Shown: piece after piece, positions 1-9,043 of the stretch
Layout: each line of letters begins with the position of its first letter
How positions within the stretch are numbered: the stretch's first letter is position 1
Source: Gemmatimonadota bacterium
GTDB lineage: Bacteria; Gemmatimonadota; Gemmatimonadetes; Gemmatimonadales; Gemmatimonadaceae
DNA: 27,090 bases
NCBI GenBank assembly: GCA_028287225.1
Contig: JAQBPZ010000396.1
Location: 1 to 27,090 of the forward strand
Direction of reading: 5' to 3'
Notes under the pieces: generated by a model
The model's input: the letters and a program-made list of their open reading frames with translations, nothing else
Database searches by the model: none
What the model was told of the DNA's origin: nothing
Translations under genes and position numbers: made by a program

Positions 1-774
1 CGGCTGCCGGCGCCCCCCCGCGCTCGCCATCGGCAGCCGGTCGAGGGACTGCAGCGTGACGTCGCCCACGGCGCCCAGGGGCGGCACGAGGGCCGCCAGC
101 GCGCCGGCGTCCCGCCACACGCCGAAGGCGCGCGACGGCCGCTCCACCTGCTCCATCGTCTTCACGATCTCCTGCTGCACCCGCTCCGCCGACAGGCGCG
201 TCAGGTGCGGCGCGGAGTGCTCGATGGCCGCGTAGGTGGCCGGCTCGATGGTGAAGCCGTAGCGCGCCGCGAAGCGGATCGCGCGCAGCGCACGCAGACG
301 ATCCTCGCGCATCCGCGCCTCGGCGTCGCCGACGGCGCGGACGATCCCCTGGGCGATGTCGGCCCGGCCGCCGAACGGATCTCGCAGCTCCCGCGTGGAC
401 GGCCGCCACGCGATCGCATTGATGGTGAAGTCGCGCCGCGCGAGGTCGTCCTCCAGGCTCGCACCGAACTCCACCACGGCGTGGCGGCCATCCGTATCCA
501 CGTCGCGCCTGAACGTGGTGACCTCGTGCGCCACGCCGGCCGCGTCGAGCACGCTCACCGTGCCGAACTCGATGCCCACCGGGATCGTGCGCTTCCGTCC
601 GAACAGCTGCTGCACCTGCTCGGGGCGCGCCGTCGTCGCCAGGTCCCAGTCCAGCGGCGCCCCGCCAAGCAGCGCGTCCCGGATGGCCCCTCCCACGCAC
701 CACGCCTCGAAACCGGCCGCCTCGAGGCGGCCGGCGATGTCGAGCACGCTTCGGGTGGGACGAAAGTCGGTCAA
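1..774 (-). CDS. cca: CCA tRNA nucleotidyltransferase / poly(A) polymerase family protein (3'-truncated by window edge)
   Basis: This is a class II nucleotidyltransferase that adds or repairs the 3' CCA of tRNA; poly(A) polymerases share the same head domain. Reading the minus strand, the head domain shows the GG motif (CVGGAIRDALLG), then DWDLAT with the catalytic Asp pair, and then RRDFTINAIAW, the conserved motif after the active site. A basic stretch ending in RLRALRAIRFAARYGF follows, as expected for the nucleotide-recognition region. The C-terminal part runs off the left edge. The start is uncertain. TTG at 774 gives LTDFRPTRSVLDIAG and fits the usual N-terminus. An in-frame ATG at 870 would add 32 residues of poor-looking sequence and would overlap the upstream region of the divergent small gene. 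CCA-adding enzyme and poly(A) polymerase cannot be told apart from this fragment. Confidence 0.85.
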   Translation of the reverse strand, partial: MTDFRPTRSVLDIAGRLEAAGFEAWCVGGAIRDALLGGAPLDWDLATTARPEQVQQLFGRKRTIPVGIEFGTVSVLDAAGVAHEVTTFRRDVDTDGRHAVVEFGASLEDDLARRDFTINAIAWRPSTRELRDPFGGRADIAQGIVRAVGDAEARMREDRLRALRAIRFAARYGFTIEPATYAAIEHSAPHLTRLSAERVQQEIVKTMEQVERPSRAFGVWRDAGALAALVPPLGAVGDVTLQSLDRLPMASAGGRRQP

Positions 775-913
775 GGGCCGCGCTCGGTGACGGGATGAAC
801 GGTGCAGGATAGCGGCGGCGATTCGGCGGGAATAGGGCCGACGCTTCCCAAACGTGACATTTGTAACCATATTGGACGCGCCGCCCGCCCGCCTTCCCGA
901 GCTCCCGTCATCC

Positions 914-1330
914 ATGGCCGACCTGCACCCCTACCTCGACGCCGCCGCCGCGCATCCCGACTTCAAGCGCGAGGTGCTCGCATTCATCGGCGGGGGCAGT
1001 GCGGAGCGGATCGAGCTGCAGGGGTACGCGCCGAGGGTGAAGGTGGAGCGGGTGCTGACGCAGCTCTTCTCGGCGCACCCCGACCTGGCGGTGGAGCGCA
1101 TCGCCGTGCGGGCCCGCTCGGGCTGCTCCGACTTCACGGGCGAGCTGGTGGCCTACACGACCGGTGCCGAGCATCGCTTCGAGTTCACCTGGTGCTGCGC
1201 CTGGCGCGCGGAGCAGGAAGGCTGGCGCGACTGCTTCGGCTTCTGGGACCAGCAGCGCGCCGCGCGCGAGTTCGGGTGGGACTGCTTCAAGACGTGGGTT
1301 CCCGCACGGGCGGACGCACTGCAGAGCTGA
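914..1330 (+). CDS. Hypothetical protein, Cys/Trp-rich, 138 aa
   Basis: I do not recognise this protein. The chosen start is ATG 914 (MADLHPYLDAAAAHPDF); a GTG at 854 would add 20 residues of low-quality sequence and no clear ribosome-binding site supports it. The predicted product is soluble, with no signal peptide or membrane segment. The second half is rich in aromatic and cysteine residues (GCSDFTGE, FEFTWCCAWRAEQEGW, DCFGFWDQQ, FGWDCFKTWVP), giving five cysteines within about 70 residues. These could bind a metal or form a redox-sensitive cluster, but no known pattern is clear. It is a lone plus-strand gene, divergent from the CCA-enzyme gene and convergent with the asparaginase gene. 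The palindromic terminator element begins 13 bp after its stop. Codon use resembles the neighbours, so it is probably a real gene. Confidence 0.65.
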   Translation: MADLHPYLDAAAAHPDFKREVLAFIGGGSAERIELQGYAPRVKVERVLTQLFSAHPDLAVERIAVRARSGCSDFTGELVAYTTGAEHRFEFTWCCAWRAEQEGWRDCFGFWDQQRAAREFGWDCFKTWVPARADALQS

Positions 1331-1343
1331 GAGCATTCGAGAA

Positions 1344-1495
1344 GCCGCTCGGGAAGCGACCAGGAACGCCATTTCGGAACAATGCACAGAATGGAATCGA
1401 GAAGGGCCGAATCAGTGATGTCCTGATTCGGCCCTTCTCGTTTCGACTCGCTTCATCCGCTCCGAACCGCCTGACCGCGATGCTTCCCGGGCGGC
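1344..1495. repeat. Long imperfect palindromic intergenic element, copy 1
   Basis: About 152 bp between two converging genes folds as one long imperfect palindrome. The outer arms are GCCGCTCGGGAAGC (1344-1357) and GCTTCCCGGGCGGC (1482-1495), with one mismatch. The middle arms are weaker (TTCGGAAC near 1373-1380 against GCTCCGAACC near 1459-1468). The core is a perfect 17-bp stem (1398-1414 / 1424-1440). The right half (ACTCGCTTCATCCGCTCCGA, from 1446) matches 10806-10828 with few changes, so it is a member of a dispersed family with a second copy at 10664-10857. Confidence 0.75.
1398..1440. terminator. Bidirectional rho-independent-type hairpin
   Basis: A perfect 17-bp stem runs from CGAGAAGGGCCGAATCA (1398-1414) to its exact complement at 1424-1440, around a 9-nt loop. 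It is followed on the plus strand by TTTCG, and on the minus strand by a short mixed A/T stretch (ATTCCATT). It lies between the 3' ends of the plus-strand 138-aa gene and the minus-strand asparaginase gene and can serve both. It forms the core of the larger palindrome. Confidence 0.75.
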
Positions 1496-1506
1496 CGTGG
1501 ACAGCG

Positions 1507-2478
1507 TCATCCGTCCCGAAAAAGCATACGCAACCGCTCGGCGTCGTATCCGAGCCCCAGCGCGAGCATCGCATCGATGCGCGCCTGTCCCGGACGTCGC
1601 CCGTAGGCGAAGATCGCCCCCGCCTCGAGCAGGCGCCGCCCGCCCCCCGGATAGCCGTAGGTGGGGCCGACGCGTCCCAGCAGCGCGCGCGAGGTGATGA
1701 TCACCGGCACCTGCCGCGCGGTGCGCGCGATGGCCTCGAACATCGCCGGCGGCACGTTGCCGCGCCCCATCGCGGCGATCACCAGCGCACGCGCGCCACT
1801 CTCGCGCGACGCGTCCACCAGCCGTCCGTCGGCACCCGCGTACGCGTTCACGATGTCCACCGGCGTCACCGGCTCGGCCGGCAGCAGCGGGGCCGGCAGG
1901 TGGAGCATGCCGCGGCGGTAGATCACCACTCCCTCGTCCACCTCGCCCAGCGCACCGAGGCCCGGGCTGTCGAACGCGTCGCGGGCCTCGGTGTGCGTCT
2001 TCGTCACCTCGAGGGCGCTGTGGATGCGGTCGCCGAGCGAGATCAGCACGCCCTTGCCCATGGACTCCGGGCTCGCGGCGACGCGCGCCGCCTCCAGGAG
2101 GTTCGACGGGCCGTCCCATCCGAGGTCGCTCGCGGTGCGCATCGCGCCGGTGAACACCACCGGCTGCGCCGCGGGGAGCGACCGCGCCACCATGTACGCC
2201 GACTCCTCGAGCGTGTCGGTGCCATGCGTGACGACGATCCCCTGCACCTCCGGCCGCGCGAGGTGCTCCGCGATGCGATTGCGGAGCGCCCACATTCGCT
2301 CCACGGTCATGTGCGGGCCCGGAAAGCGGCCCCACTGCTCCACCTCGATCTCCGCGACGTCGGACAGTCCGCGCGTGGCGAGCACGATCTCGTCCCCCGA
2401 CAGCGCCGGCACCGCGCCGCCGAGCGCCGCGTCGAACTTCATGGAGATGGTGCCGCCGGTGAACAGGATGACGATCAT
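1507..2478 (-). CDS. Asparaginase family protein (L-asparaginase), 323 aa
   Basis: This enzyme hydrolyses L-asparagine to aspartate and ammonia, and family members may also act on glutamine. The N-terminus MIVILFTGGTISM carries the TGGTI motif with the nucleophilic Thr at about residue 9. The second signature, VVTHGTDTLEESAY at about residue 80, supplies the catalytic Thr-Asp pair. FTGAMRTASDLGWDGPSNLLEA follows as the third conserved block. The length (323 aa) is normal, and no signal peptide is present, so a cytoplasmic enzyme is likely. ATG 2478 overlaps the TGA of the upstream dehydrogenase as ATGA, so translation is probably coupled. Because that upstream gene is frameshifted, an uninterrupted frame continues from it into this gene. 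A single long 'dehydrogenase-asparaginase' call over 1507-3228 would therefore be an artefact. It is the last gene of the alaS-led cluster and ends 11 bp before the palindrome. Confidence 0.88.
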   Translation of the reverse strand: MIVILFTGGTISMKFDAALGGAVPALSGDEIVLATRGLSDVAEIEVEQWGRFPGPHMTVERMWALRNRIAEHLARPEVQGIVVTHGTDTLEESAYMVARSLPAAQPVVFTGAMRTASDLGWDGPSNLLEAARVAASPESMGKGVLISLGDRIHSALEVTKTHTEARDAFDSPGLGALGEVDEGVVIYRRGMLHLPAPLLPAEPVTPVDIVNAYAGADGRLVDASRESGARALVIAAMGRGNVPPAMFEAIARTARQVPVIITSRALLGRVGPTYGYPGGGRRLLEAGAIFAYGRRPGQARIDAMLALGLGYDAERLRMLFRDG

Positions 2479-3228
2479 CCGCAGAGCACGCTGCCGCCGT
2501 TCACGTTCAGGATCTCGCCGGTGATGTGTCGCGCGAGCGGGGAGCAGAGGAAGACGATGGGGCCTGCGATGTCGTCCGGCGTCGCGATGCGTCCCAGCGG
2601 GATGCCGGCATTCGCGCGCGCGCGCGTGGTCGTCGAGCGCGCCGGCCACCATCTCGGTGTCCACCCACCCCGGCGCAACGGAGTTCACCGTGACGTCGCG
2701 CGGCGCGAGCTCCACCGCGAGCGACTTCGTGAACGAGATGACCGCGCCCTTGCTCGCGCCGTAGTCGGCATGGAACGACTCGCCGCGCTGGCCCGCGGTG
2801 CTGGAGATCAGGACGATGCGCCCATGGTCGCCGATGACGCGCACCACCGCGCGCGTCGTGAAGAAGATGGAGTCCACGTTCTCGCGCATCGTGCGCAGCC
2901 AGCGCTCGTCGTCCATCGCGGACACCGGCACCTCTTCCTCCGGCCAGATGCCGGCGTTGCCGACGAAGAGATCGAGCCCGCCGAGCGTGGCCACCGTCGC
3001 GTCCACGAGCGACTCCGCGCCTGCGCGCGTGGAGAGGTCCGCGGCGTGCGCCCCCGCCGGCACCCCGTACGACTCCAGCTCGTGGACGACGCGCCCCGCC
3101 TCCTCGGCGCGCGACCGATAGCCGACCATCACCGACGCGCCCGCGCGCGCCAGGAGTCGCGCGGTGGCCGCGCCGATCCCGCGCGACCCGCCCGTGACCA
3201 GGGCACGCCTGCCTCGCAGGTCGATCAC
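2475..3228 (-). pseudogene. Short-chain dehydrogenase/reductase (FabG-like), frameshifted in a (CG)7 run
   Basis: This is an NAD(P)-dependent SDR. GTG 3228 gives VIDLRGRRALVTGGSRGIGA with the TGxxxGxG cofactor motif. It is followed by LFVGNAGIW (NAG motif), the ISSTAG serine and YGASKGA, the YxxxK catalytic pair, then VNSVAPGWVDTEM. The frame is then lost at a run of seven CG units (2613-2626). Past it the first frame reads nonsense (ECRHPAGTHRD), while another frame continues as NAGIPLGRIATPDDIAGPIV and ends ITGEILNVNGGSVLCG at TGA 2475, a classic SDR C-terminus. Restoring one CG unit would give a 251-aa protein, the usual family length. GTG 3228 overlaps the gmhA stop (GTGA). The break may be a real mutation, slippage in a variable repeat, or a sequencing error. 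The substrate is unknown. Confidence 0.85.
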
Positions 3229-3788
3229 AGCGCCTGCTCCACCAGGTCGCAGATCACGTGCTCGATGCACAGGTGCAGCTCCTGCGCACGGTCGGTGCGG
3301 GTGGTCGGGATGATGACGTTGTGATCGGCGAGCGCGCGGAGGGCACCCCCATCCCGCGCGCTGAACGCGAGCACCGGCACGCCCAGCGCGCGCGCCGCCT
3401 CGGCGGCGCGCAGCACGTTGGGCGAGTTGCCGCTCGTGGAATGGATGATCAGCAGGTCCCCCTTCCTCGCGAGCGCCTCCACCTGACGGGAGAACACGTT
3501 CTCGAAGCCGATGTCGTTGCCCGCCGCGGTGAGGAGCGACGTGTCCGTGGTGAGCGCGATGGCGGGATAGGCGCGGCGGTTCCGCATGTAGCGCACGACG
3601 TACTCCGTGGCCATGTGCTGCGCGTCGGCCGCGCTGCCCCCGTTGCCGCAGAAGAAGAGCGTGCCGCGCACCGCGACGGCCGCGCGCACCATCTCCAGGG
3701 CCCGGTCGAGATCGTCCCCCATCTCGTCGGCCACGCGCTCGGCGGTGGCCGCGAGCTCGCGGAGCGCGGTGGTGAATGCTGCGTTCAT
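3225..3788 (-). CDS. gmhA: Phosphoheptose isomerase (sedoheptulose-7-phosphate isomerase), SIS domain, 187 aa
   Basis: GmhA converts sedoheptulose 7-phosphate to D-glycero-D-manno-heptose 7-phosphate, the first step toward the ADP-heptose of lipopolysaccharide inner core. The SIS fold is clear: LFFCGNGGSAADAQHMATEY at about residues 46-65 is the phosphate-binding loop plus the GmhA-typical AQH segment. AIALTTDTSLLTAAGNDIGF and the second sugar-phosphate loop HSTSGNSPNVL follow. The C-terminal HLCIEHVICDLVEQ supplies the conserved His/Glu helix. ATG 3788 (MNAAFTTALRELAATAERV) matches the family N-terminus; the reading frame stays open upstream to 3911, but that extension looks unrelated. No other heptose-pathway gene lies in the window. 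It follows the PHP phosphatase by 19 bp and overlaps the SDR gene by four bases. Confidence 0.93.
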   Translation of the reverse strand: MNAAFTTALRELAATAERVADEMGDDLDRALEMVRAAVAVRGTLFFCGNGGSAADAQHMATEYVVRYMRNRRAYPAIALTTDTSLLTAAGNDIGFENVFSRQVEALARKGDLLIIHSTSGNSPNVLRAAEAARALGVPVLAFSARDGGALRALADHNVIIPTTRTDRAQELHLCIEHVICDLVEQAL

Positions 3789-3807
3789 GGGGTCGGCCTC
3801 ATCGTGG

Positions 3808-4560
3808 TCAGGTGCGCAGGAAGATCGATCGCAGCCGCTCGAACATGCCCGCCTTCCGTGGGAGCGGCGGCACCGGCTCGAGCGGCGCGTCGTCCAGGAG
3901 ATGCCGGGCATTCGTGCGCGTCAGCAGCGTCGCGTGCTCGGGCGTCCCCATCTCCAGCAGCCAGTCGCGCGCGACTGCGAGCGAGCGGGAGTCGCCGTGG
4001 TTGTCGCTGGCGAACAGGTCCACCAGCCCCGCTTCGAGCAGCTCGCGCGAGATCGACGAGATCGCGCCGGAGCCGATCAATCCGGCGGTGTCCATCTGGA
4101 TGACCGCGCCCGCGCGACGCCACTCGTCCACCTTCTCCACGGTGCAGCCCCAGTAGCGCTCCGGATGCGCCAGCACGGGCACCACCCCCGACGCCCGGAG
4201 CCGGTAGAGCTCGTCCGCGGCCTGCGCCGGGACGGACGTGCGGGGAAACTCCACGAGCACCGCGCGGCTCCCGCCGAGCCCGAAGTGTGCCGGGCGGAGG
4301 TCCACGCGCGGCTCGTCGAGCATGACCTCCCAGCCGAGGACCAGCTCCGGCACCGCCGGGGCGGCGGCGCGCAGCTCCTCGAGCAGCGCCACGTGCTCCT
4401 CGTACGGCGCCGACTTCGCCTGCGACGCGCTCAGGTGCGGCGTGAGCACCACGCACTCCACGCCGTCCGCGGCGAAGCGCTTCAGCACCGGCAGGCTCGC
4501 GGCAATGGAGGGGGAGCCGTCGTCGACGCCCGGCAGGAGGTGCGAATGGATGTCGATCAT
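3808..4560 (-). CDS. PHP-domain tyrosine-protein phosphatase (CpsB/YwqE family), 250 aa
   Basis: The protein belongs to the metal-dependent PHP family, whose characterised members dephosphorylate bacterial tyrosine kinases controlling exopolysaccharide and capsule synthesis. MIDIHSHLLPGVDDGSPSIA at the N-terminus is the signature HxHxLPGxDDG. Further metal-ligand blocks are VVLTPHLS at about residue 38, GWEVMLDE at about 96, VLAHPERYW at about 130 and FASDNHGDSRSL at about 184. The length is typical. A cytoplasmic location is expected, as no signal or membrane segment is visible. Its placement directly before gmhA (19-bp gap) is compatible with a role in surface-polysaccharide control, but no tyrosine kinase or polymerase is nearby, so the target is unknown. 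It follows the 108-aa unknown gene by 28 bp. Confidence 0.88.
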   Translation of the reverse strand: MIDIHSHLLPGVDDGSPSIAASLPVLKRFAADGVECVVLTPHLSASQAKSAPYEEHVALLEELRAAAPAVPELVLGWEVMLDEPRVDLRPAHFGLGGSRAVLVEFPRTSVPAQAADELYRLRASGVVPVLAHPERYWGCTVEKVDEWRRAGAVIQMDTAGLIGSGAISSISRELLEAGLVDLFASDNHGDSRSLAVARDWLLEMGTPEHATLLTRTNARHLLDDAPLEPVPPLPRKAGMFERLRSIFLRT

Positions 4561-4588
4561 GGCACGGGGGGTTGCAGTCGAATGGGCC

Positions 4589-4911
4589 TCACGCGGCCGG
4601 CGCGATGGCGCCGAGCGCGGCGATGCGCACCATCGCCTCGCTCGCGCGGGTCGCGAGGTCGGCGGGCGCCTCGCTCGCCGCCTCGAACGCGTAGGTCACC
4701 AGCGCATCCGCCGCGAGCAGGTCCAGGGCCGAGTCGCGGGACGTGCTGCCGCTGGCGAGCAGCGTTGCCGCGAGGCGTTCTCCCGCAGCGAGGAACCGGG
4801 ACGGCGCCTCGCGCGCGTCATCAGAGAGCGCGTCGCCGAGCTGCGCCTCCAGGCGAGCCCGGAGCGCCTCCGGCGGAGCGGGCACGCGGGCGGCCAGCCA
4901 CGCCCCGATCG

Positions 4912-4915
<4 letters not shown>
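4589..4915 (-). CDS. Hypothetical protein downstream of alaS, 108 aa
   Basis: This is a small gene of unknown function. GTG 4915 overlaps the alaS stop codon (GTGA), which both fixes the start and implies coupled translation. The product (VTIGAWLAARVPAPPEALRA at the start, VRIAALGAIAPAA at the end) is Ala/Leu-rich and reads as a helical bundle. It has no cysteine or histidine, no signal peptide and no convincing membrane helix. Asp and Glu are scattered through it. A segment near residues 60-85 (DSALDLLAADALVTYAFEAA) looks like an amphipathic helix pair. It sits in the operon between alaS and the PHP phosphatase gene, 28 bp before the latter. The codon pattern and overlap argue that it is expressed. 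It could be a small regulatory or structural partner, but nothing in the sequence identifies a role. Confidence 0.72.
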
Positions 4916-7698
<2,783 letters not shown>

Positions 7699-7717
7699 CC
7701 GGGGAAATATAGAGGCG
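7699..7717 (-). promoter_or_regulatory. Possible -10 element immediately before alaS (tentative)
   Basis: On the minus strand TATATT (7711-7706) lies only seven bases before ATG 7698, in the only A/T-rich patch between alaS and recX that is not repeat. If it is a -10 box, the transcript would begin at or next to the start codon and alaS would be leaderless. No ribosome-binding site is visible. The evidence is one hexamer only. Confidence 0.25.
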
Positions 7718-7800
7718 GATTAGGGATTAGGGATTAGGGATGAGGGCTCGGGCAATGTCGCCCGCCCAGCACTCGTTCCCGCTTCTAATCCCTAATCCCT
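7718..7800. repeat. Inverted arrays of 7-bp GGGATTA units between alaS and recX
   Basis: The left arm (7718-7740) has three to four head-to-tail ATTAGGG units. The right arm (7785-7800, CTAATCCCTAATCCCT) is the exact complement of 16 bases of it. The loop is about 44 nt and contains a small GGGC/GCCC stem. The right arm encodes the last residues and the TAG stop of recX (GIRD-stop). The structure could terminate recX transcription, though no T-run follows. Confidence 0.8.
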
Positions 7801-8456
7801 CGTAACTCCTCCTCCCCGCCCTTCAGCTCCTCCCCCACCGCATCCATCGCGCTGCGAATGTCGCTCGAGTCGTAGCCGCGGCGCGCGAGGAAGGCGTACA
7901 GGCGGCGACGGCGCACGGCGGGGTCCAGCTTCGCCAGCGACCGCAGCTTCTTGCGCGCCGCCTCCTCCACCACGGCGCCCTGGTCCACGCCCTCCTCCTC
8001 GAACACGGTGTCGATCGCGGCATCGCTGACGTCTCGCGCCACGCCCTTGCGCGCGAGGTCCTGCTGCACCCGCCGGCGGGATTGCCCGGCGCCAAGGACC
8101 TTGCTCCGGGTGAAGGACTGCGCGAAGGCCGCGTCGTCGAGCAGCCCCTGCTCCTGGAGCCGCGCGATGGCCCGGTCGACGTGCTCCTTCATCTCGCCCT
8201 TGCGGACGAGCGACCGGGCGAGCTCGCTCGAGGCGCGGGCGCGGAACGCGAGCATGTTGAGCGCCCGGTCGTAGACCTTGATCTGCGCCGATTCGGCAGC
8301 GAGGTGTTCCTCGAGCCCGACGACGCTCCGCCCGACGGCGAGCTGCAGCCGCTCGATCGCGTCCAGGGAGAGGGTCGCGTACGTCTTGCCCTCCACGAGG
8401 ATCTCGAAACGCCCGGGATGCCGAGGCGTGGGGGTGATGGCCGTGATGGTGCTCAT
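7785..8456 (-). CDS. recX: Regulatory protein RecX, 223 aa
   Basis: RecX binds RecA and modulates filament growth. The start chosen is ATG 8456 (MSTITAITPTPRHPGRFEIL); the frame is open further upstream but that part is repeat-derived. A central RecX domain of short three-helix repeats is visible: ALNMLAFRARASSELARSLV at about residue 60, then DRAIARLQEQGLLDDAAFAQ, FTRSKVLGAGQSRRRVQQDL and LARKGVARDVSDAAID. The C-terminal repeat is RRRRLYAFLARRGYDSSDIR. Length and domain order are normal. It lies 587 bp downstream of recA on the same strand, separated by a large palindromic repeat block, so it may be expressed apart from recA or weakly from read-through. The last codons and stop fall inside the inverted GGGATTA array, so the C-terminal GIRD residues are encoded by the repeat. 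Confidence 0.9.
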   Translation of the reverse strand: MSTITAITPTPRHPGRFEILVEGKTYATLSLDAIERLQLAVGRSVVGLEEHLAAESAQIKVYDRALNMLAFRARASSELARSLVRKGEMKEHVDRAIARLQEQGLLDDAAFAQSFTRSKVLGAGQSRRRVQQDLARKGVARDVSDAAIDTVFEEEGVDQGAVVEEAARKKLRSLAKLDPAVRRRRLYAFLARRGYDSSDIRSAMDAVGEELKGGEEELRGIRD

Positions 8457-8500
8457 GGGATGCTCGTGTGGAAGATTCCTGGAGCTTCGACCTGGAAGCT

Positions 8501-8757
8501 GCTTCAACGCGGAGGCCGCCGAGGGGAACCGCTTCAACGCAGATGACGCAGAGGGCAAAGAGAGGACGCCGAGAAGGGTCGCTCGGGCGCACCTCCAACA
8601 CCTCCTTCGTGGTCCTCTGTGCCCTCTGTGTCCTCTGTGGTAAAACGCCGTTGCAAAAGCGTTTTACCACAGAGGACACAGAGGACACAGAGGGGAACGC
8701 CTGAGCGGCAGTCCTCTGCGTCCTCGCAGTTCCCCTCGGCGCCCTCTGCATTGAAGC
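8501..8757. repeat. Nested palindrome of ACAGAGG-type repeats in the recA-recX gap
   Basis: A 257-bp compound inverted repeat. The inner arms are 35 bp each (8614-8648 and 8659-8693) with one mismatch around a 10-nt loop; they contain three CCTCTGTG-type units and end in GGTAAAACGC. The outer arms are 29 bp each (8501-8529 and 8729-8757), beginning GCTTCAA, with 26 of 29 matching. Between them, the unit GCTTCAACGC recurs at 8531 with a related GCAGAGG tail. ACCACAGAGGACACAGAGG-like intergenic repeats are known to recur in several phyla. Short frames across it translate to low-complexity peptides (TEDTEDTEG) and are not genes. Confidence 0.8.
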
Positions 8758-9043
8758 TTTGAAGCGTTGAAGCAGTTCGGACGGCCGACCGAGTTGAGGC
8801 TGCTCGGACGCCCGACCGCGCCTGAAGTCGGCCTGACCGAACGGTCAGCCGACCGGCGAATGCGCCGAAGACGAGGAAGCCGAGAAGCCTTGTCCTGGTC
8901 TCGAAGGGGATTCCGGGCCCCATCGGTTCCAGAGCACGACTCCTCGGCTCCTCTGGCTTCGGTCTCAGCCCCGCCTCAGCGGGACCGAACCAACTCGCAT
9001 TTCAAGTGCCACCGCCCGGGGGCGTGGGCACCCTCCGAGGGGA
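8758..9043. other. Non-coding stretch between recX-side repeats and the recA stop, with small hairpins
   Basis: I see no credible gene here. Three small inverted repeats stand out. At 8827-8853 there is a 12-bp stem with one bulge (GTCGG-C-CTGACCG / CGGTCAG-CCGAC). At 9006-9031 there is GTGCC..CGCC / GGCG..GGCAC with two mismatches. At 9039-9052 GGGGA/TCCCC brackets the recA stop. The 9006-9031 hairpin is the best candidate for ending the recA transcript, but it lacks a T-run. Confidence 0.45.

Noticed and set aside
1507..3228. A single SDR-asparaginase fusion protein
   Set aside because: The expected SDR C-terminus exists in another frame, the asparaginase has its own ATG in a normal ATGA overlap, and the junction is a (CG)7 run. 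A frameshift explains it better than a fusion.
802..3324. An 840-codon plus-strand open frame across the small gene, terminator, asparaginase and SDR
   Set aside because: It passes through the terminator palindrome and runs antisense to recognisable enzymes; it is a composition shadow.
7718..7740. Telomere-like TTAGGG repeats
   Set aside because: The unit is 7 bp (TTAGGGA), only a few copies, and paired with an inverted array between two housekeeping genes; there is no sign of a replicon end.
8827..8853. A recA terminator at the 12-bp stem
   Set aside because: It is about 190 bp past the recA stop and has no T-run on the minus strand; it is listed only as a hairpin.
8534..8923. A 129-codon minus-strand open frame in the recA-recX gap
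   Set aside because: It is translated repeat (TEDTEGTEDHE, FNAEGAEGN) with no start signal; such frames are typical of ACAGAGG-type repeats.
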